The notes under the pieces were generated by a model that saw only the letters and a program-made list of their open reading frames with translations, did no database searches and was not told where the DNA came from. DNA of 8,825 nucleotides. Origin: Bdellovibrionales bacterium (GTDB taxonomy: Bacteria; Bdellovibrionota; UBA1018). A program made the translations under genes and the position numbers. Below are positions 6,553 to 8,825 of the stretch, piece by piece. Every line of letters starts with the position of its first letter. Position 1 is the stretch's first letter. The stretch spans positions 1 through 8,825 of the forward strand of contig JAGWZD010000062.1 in assembly GCA_018968995.1 (NCBI GenBank), in the 5' to 3' direction.

Positions 6553-7072
6553 TCGGCGCCTGGTCTCGAGCCGCTGGGGGCGCCTCTTGAGTCGAAAAAG
6601 TATTCGAGCGCAGCTCTGGCCGCCGAATCTTGCCGCCTAAATTGCTGGCATAGCCCAGGCTTCCCACGGTCACCACCACCAAAAGAATCACACCCGTGGT
6701 CAACCAACGAACGCGCCACTGAAGAGTGCTCGCAGAGACCCGAGCGCTTTGCCAATACCGCTCCAGGGCCAGTGTGACGATACTCAAGAGCCCCGAAAAA
6801 ATGCCCAGCACCAGCGCCACCTCGGCTGCCTCTTCGTGGTCATGCAAGTCGGATTTTACCATCCCGGGAAGCGTTTCGATAAACCCCTCTGCAGACTCCC
6901 CAGTCAAATACACTGGAATCACCAGAAGCGCCGAGACCGCTAAAACCACAAGTGCCAGTCGACGAAGCTCATCCATTTCTTTGAGGCGTGAAAAAACCAA
7001 AAAAATGAGCGCAACCGGAAGGGCGATCAAAGGAATGTGGTTGAGAACCAAATGAAAGTAGGCGCCTGTCAT
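6497..7072 (-). CDS. Four-helix membrane protein with conserved histidines and a His-rich tail (DUF2231-like)
   Basis: This 191-aa integral membrane protein has no known function. Likely helices are at about 5-28, 37-55, 82-103 and 125-145. Conserved-looking features are the first-helix HLVLNHIPL (His7, His12), YLTGESAEGFIE after helix 2, LHDHEEAAEVAL (His77, His79) entering helix 3, and NLGGKIRRPELR after helix 4. This layout recurs in an uncharacterised bacterial membrane family that I associate with DUF2231; the intramembrane histidines could bind metal or haem, which is inference. The last 20 residues are rich in His and acidic residues (HTEEPHEEHDDHAQE), resembling a metal-binding tail. 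The ATG at 7072 is preferred over a GTG at 7078 because GGAG lies 7 nt before it. It is divergent from dadA and heads a pair with the downstream methyltransferase. Confidence 0.8.
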   Translation of the reverse strand: MTGAYFHLVLNHIPLIALPVALIFLVFSRLKEMDELRRLALVVLAVSALLVIPVYLTGESAEGFIETLPGMVKSDLHDHEEAAEVALVLGIFSGLLSIVTLALERYWQSARVSASTLQWRVRWLTTGVILLVVVTVGSLGYASNLGGKIRRPELRSNTFSTQEAPPAARDQAPNDGHTEEPHEEHDDHAQE

Positions 7073-7079
7073 AAACACT

Positions 7080-7084
7080 CTCCC
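7080..7084 (-). promoter_or_regulatory. Ribosome binding site for the His-tailed membrane protein
   Basis: On the minus strand GGGAG, with GGAG 7 nt before the ATG at 7072, supports that start over the GTG at 7078, which would leave the element too close. Confidence 0.5.
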
Positions 7085-7127
7085 GTGCCCGTTTTTAACA
7101 TAACTCTCGCCGTTTTCCTAAAGTCCC

Positions 7128-7156
7128 TTCGCTGTCACCCGTCCTCATGCTACACT
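7128..7156 (+). promoter_or_regulatory. Possible extended -10 promoter for dadA
   Basis: TACACT (7151-7156) matches the -10 consensus at four of six positions and is preceded by TGC, as in an extended -10 element. The matching -35 position (TTCGCT, 17 bp upstream) is poor, as extended -10 promoters allow. The start of transcription would lie about 12-15 nt ahead of the ATG, leaving just enough leader for the ribosome binding site. Confidence 0.35.
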
Positions 7157-7163
7157 CAGGAAC

Positions 7164-7170
7164 AAAGGAA
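7164..7170 (+). promoter_or_regulatory. Ribosome binding site of dadA
   Basis: AAAGGAA ends 5 nt before the ATG at 7176. It is the clearest Shine-Dalgarno in the window and fixes the dadA start. Confidence 0.6.
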
Positions 7171-7175
7171 CTTTC

Positions 7176-8474
7176 ATGAAGAGCGACGTCCTCGTCATCG
7201 GCGGCGGTGTGGTGGGCCTGAGTGTGGCCCGAGAACTCCAAACCTTAGGTAAATCGACGGTGCTGATCGATCGAATCCCGGTTGGAACGGGTTGCTCTTT
7301 CGCAAATGCGGGCTGGGTCACGCCCTGTTTTGCAATGCCACTGCCACAACCTGGAATGTTTTTTAAATCCATGAAGTGGCTTCTGGATAGCTCGAGTCCC
7401 CTTCATATTCAGCCCAGCCTGAGCCCGACGCTGATTCGATGGCTGTGGCGCTTTATGTGCGCCATGAATCGCCCGCAGATGTTGCGGTCTATCGAGGTTC
7501 TTACGGAGATCTCGAAATACAGCCTCGATTTTTACAGCCAGCTGGCGTCTCGCGTGGGTCCATCGATTCAGTTTGAAAAGCGAGGCCTACTCATGGTCAG
7601 CGCAACGTCATCGGGCGTGCAAGCTGCGATCGACGAAATGAATCTTATGGCCGAACGGGGCATCCCGGGGCGAAAACTAAGCCGAGATGAAGTGCTTGCC
7701 TTTGAACCCACGCTTCGTCCGGTCGTTCAGGGCGGGGTCTACTTTCCGGAGGAGGCTCAGCTTGAGCCGTACTCCGCATCACTGGCTTTAGCTAAAGAGT
7801 TTGAGTCTGCTGGAGGCAAGATTCTTCCGCCGGCTGAGGCCTATGATTTCACGCTTCAGAACGGGGCCATCACAGAAGTGCACACGACTCAAGGCCCGCT
7901 TCAGGCTGACCTCGTGGTGCTCGCCACGGGAAGCTGGTCTCCTGAGCTTGCTCGTCGGCTGAATTTGAATATCCCCATTCTTGGGGGCAAGGGCTACTCG
8001 ATGACCCTGGAGGGGGTTTCCAGAAAACCCACGCATTCGATGATGCTGGTGGATCGAAAAATTGCGGTGACCCCATTCCCAGATCGCCTTCGCATTGCAG
8101 GAACCCTAGAGCTGGTAAACCAAGACTTCAGTGTTTCGGTCTCAAGGCTTCGCGCGATTTATCAGGGGGCTCATGAGTACTTAGACCTTGGCCTGAAGAC
8201 AGAGGTCGCTCGAAAAGACTCTTCCACGGAGGCTCAGTCTCTTCCTGCTTCAATTTCGGCACGAGACCTGTGGAGAGGTTTGCGCCCGTGCACTCCTGAT
8301 GGGGTTCCCCTCATCGGCTTCTCGAGTAAAGTCAAAAATCTCTTCTACTGCACCGGACATCAAATGCTAGGTCTTCAAAGTGCGCCGGGTTCTGCCCGGT
8401 TGGCTTCGGATCTTATTTTTGGGCGAACGCCGCTCACTCATTCCAAGCCGTTCTCACCGGCTCGGTTTGAATAG
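7176..8474 (+). CDS. dadA: FAD-dependent D-amino-acid dehydrogenase (DadA-like)
   Basis: DadA-type flavoproteins of the DAO superfamily oxidise D-amino acids, classically D-alanine, to 2-oxo acids and ammonia, passing electrons to the respiratory chain at the inner membrane. The product is 432 aa, the same as I recall for E. coli DadA. The N-terminus carries the FAD dinucleotide fold: VIGGGVVGLSVARE (7-20), with Asp32 of LIDR binding the ribose. GTGCSFANAG (37-46) followed by a Pro-rich stretch and KWLLD is the typical DadA second block. Near the C-terminus WRGLRPCTPDGVPLIG (366-381) and FYCTGHQMLGLQSAPG form the conserved flavin and substrate region. Start and ribosome binding site are clear. 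It is divergent from the His-tailed membrane protein and converges on the DUF1275 gene with 2 bp between stops. Related DAO-family substrates (other D-amino acids, glycine or hydroxyproline) cannot be excluded. Confidence 0.92.
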   Translation: MKSDVLVIGGGVVGLSVARELQTLGKSTVLIDRIPVGTGCSFANAGWVTPCFAMPLPQPGMFFKSMKWLLDSSSPLHIQPSLSPTLIRWLWRFMCAMNRPQMLRSIEVLTEISKYSLDFYSQLASRVGPSIQFEKRGLLMVSATSSGVQAAIDEMNLMAERGIPGRKLSRDEVLAFEPTLRPVVQGGVYFPEEAQLEPYSASLALAKEFESAGGKILPPAEAYDFTLQNGAITEVHTTQGPLQADLVVLATGSWSPELARRLNLNIPILGGKGYSMTLEGVSRKPTHSMMLVDRKIAVTPFPDRLRIAGTLELVNQDFSVSVSRLRAIYQGAHEYLDLGLKTEVARKDSSTEAQSLPASISARDLWRGLRPCTPDGVPLIGFSSKVKNLFYCTGHQMLGLQSAPGSARLASDLIFGRTPLTHSKPFSPARFE

Positions 8475-8476
8475 GA

Positions 8477-8825
8477 TCAAATGACTCTACGTTTTTCCTT
8501 GCGCCCCTGAACTACTCCCAGGGCAGCAATCACCGCAGGGATCAAAAATCCAGAATATTGGGCCTGACTAAATACAATGGCCCCTACCGTAGAGCCCACA
8601 ATAAACGCACTGATTGTTCCCGCTCGCAAACGATTCGCACGGCGTTCAGCATCCAATCGCTCGTCTCCTTTTTTCAGAGACACTAACCTTGCCAACCCAA
8701 GCCCCAAATCAGTGGTCACTCCCGTGAGATGAGTAGTCCGCACGGAACCCAACGACGAGGAGGTTAAAGCCGCATTCTGTAAACCACTGGCCATACAAAG
8801 CGCCGCCAAAACAACGTACGCTTCC
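8477..8825 (-). CDS. DUF1275 (YoaK-like) membrane protein, 5' end beyond the window
   Basis: About 116 codons are visible and the frame stays open to the right edge, so the start and N-terminal half lie outside; the TTG at 8809 is internal. The conserved DUF1275 core is present: CMASGLQNAALTSSS, then VRTTHLTGVTTDLGLGLA. After it come a basic cytoplasmic stretch (KKGDERLDAERRANRLR) and two hydrophobic helices (about 8570-8630 and 8515-8565), ending in a basic tail (RKEKRR). The family usually has six or so helices and about 220 aa. Its members are inner-membrane proteins of unknown function, sometimes guessed to be transporters. The family call is good; nothing can be said on substrate. Confidence 0.88.
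   Translation of the reverse strand, partial: EAYVVLAALCMASGLQNAALTSSSLGSVRTTHLTGVTTDLGLGLARLVSLKKGDERLDAERRANRLRAGTISAFIVGSTVGAIVFSQAQYSGFLIPAVIAALGVVQGRKEKRRVI

Noticed and set aside
6448..6777. 109-codon plus-strand open frame over the membrane-protein and methyltransferase genes
   Set aside because: It is opposite two genes with family-like sequence; the translation is Pro/Arg/Ser-rich without motifs.
1..8825. Defence system, prophage, transposon or CRISPR content
   Set aside because: All eleven genes belong to metabolic, tRNA-modification or membrane families. No transposase, integrase, repeat array or terminal repeats were seen.

Overview
The window is a compact, ordinary-looking stretch of bacterial chromosome with eleven protein genes. 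Two are cut by the window edges. There are no RNA genes, mobile elements, CRISPR arrays or long non-coding stretches; the longest gap is 103 bp. By eye the GC content is a little above 50 % and CGA is a common arginine codon. A MepA-type endopeptidase with a signal peptide points to a Gram-negative host. The gene mix, and the look of the methyltransferase at 5869-6552, resemble Bdellovibrionota/Oligoflexia or a neighbouring delta-type lineage. That placement is inference and only moderately supported.

Layout from left to right. (1) Plus strand: the 3' part of a gamma-glutamyltransferase gene, then a secreted penicillin-insensitive murein endopeptidase (mepA). (2) Minus strand: a small four-helix membrane protein with an internal SPW-type duplication. 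(3) Plus strand: a stand-alone FliG C-terminal-domain protein whose stop overlaps the start of a TrmJ-family tRNA 2'-O-methyltransferase. (4) Minus strand: a pirin-family bicupin. (5) Plus strand: a CBS-less IMP dehydrogenase/GMP reductase family enzyme, divergent from pirin, with a perfect 15-bp palindrome in the middle of the spacer between them. (6) Minus strand: a multi-pass membrane protein with a histidine-rich tail, followed by a class I SAM methyltransferase whose longest reading overlaps it. (7) Plus strand: a DadA-type D-amino-acid dehydrogenase. (8) Minus strand: the C-terminal half of a DUF1275 (YoaK-like) membrane protein running off the right edge.

Strand alternates every one or two genes, and the four convergent pairs are separated by only 19, 16, 9 and 2 bp with no recognisable terminators. 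Three genes fit one theme, envelope peptide turnover: GGT (gamma-glutamyl peptides), MepA (peptidoglycan cross-links) and DadA (D-amino acids such as D-alanine). They are not in one operon, so this is only a suggestion. I found no convincing new multi-gene system. The items most worth a second look are the FliG-C/TrmJ coupling, the palindrome between pirin and the GMPR/IMPDH-like gene, the atypical active-site loop of that enzyme, and the out-of-frame overlap at the His-rich tail.
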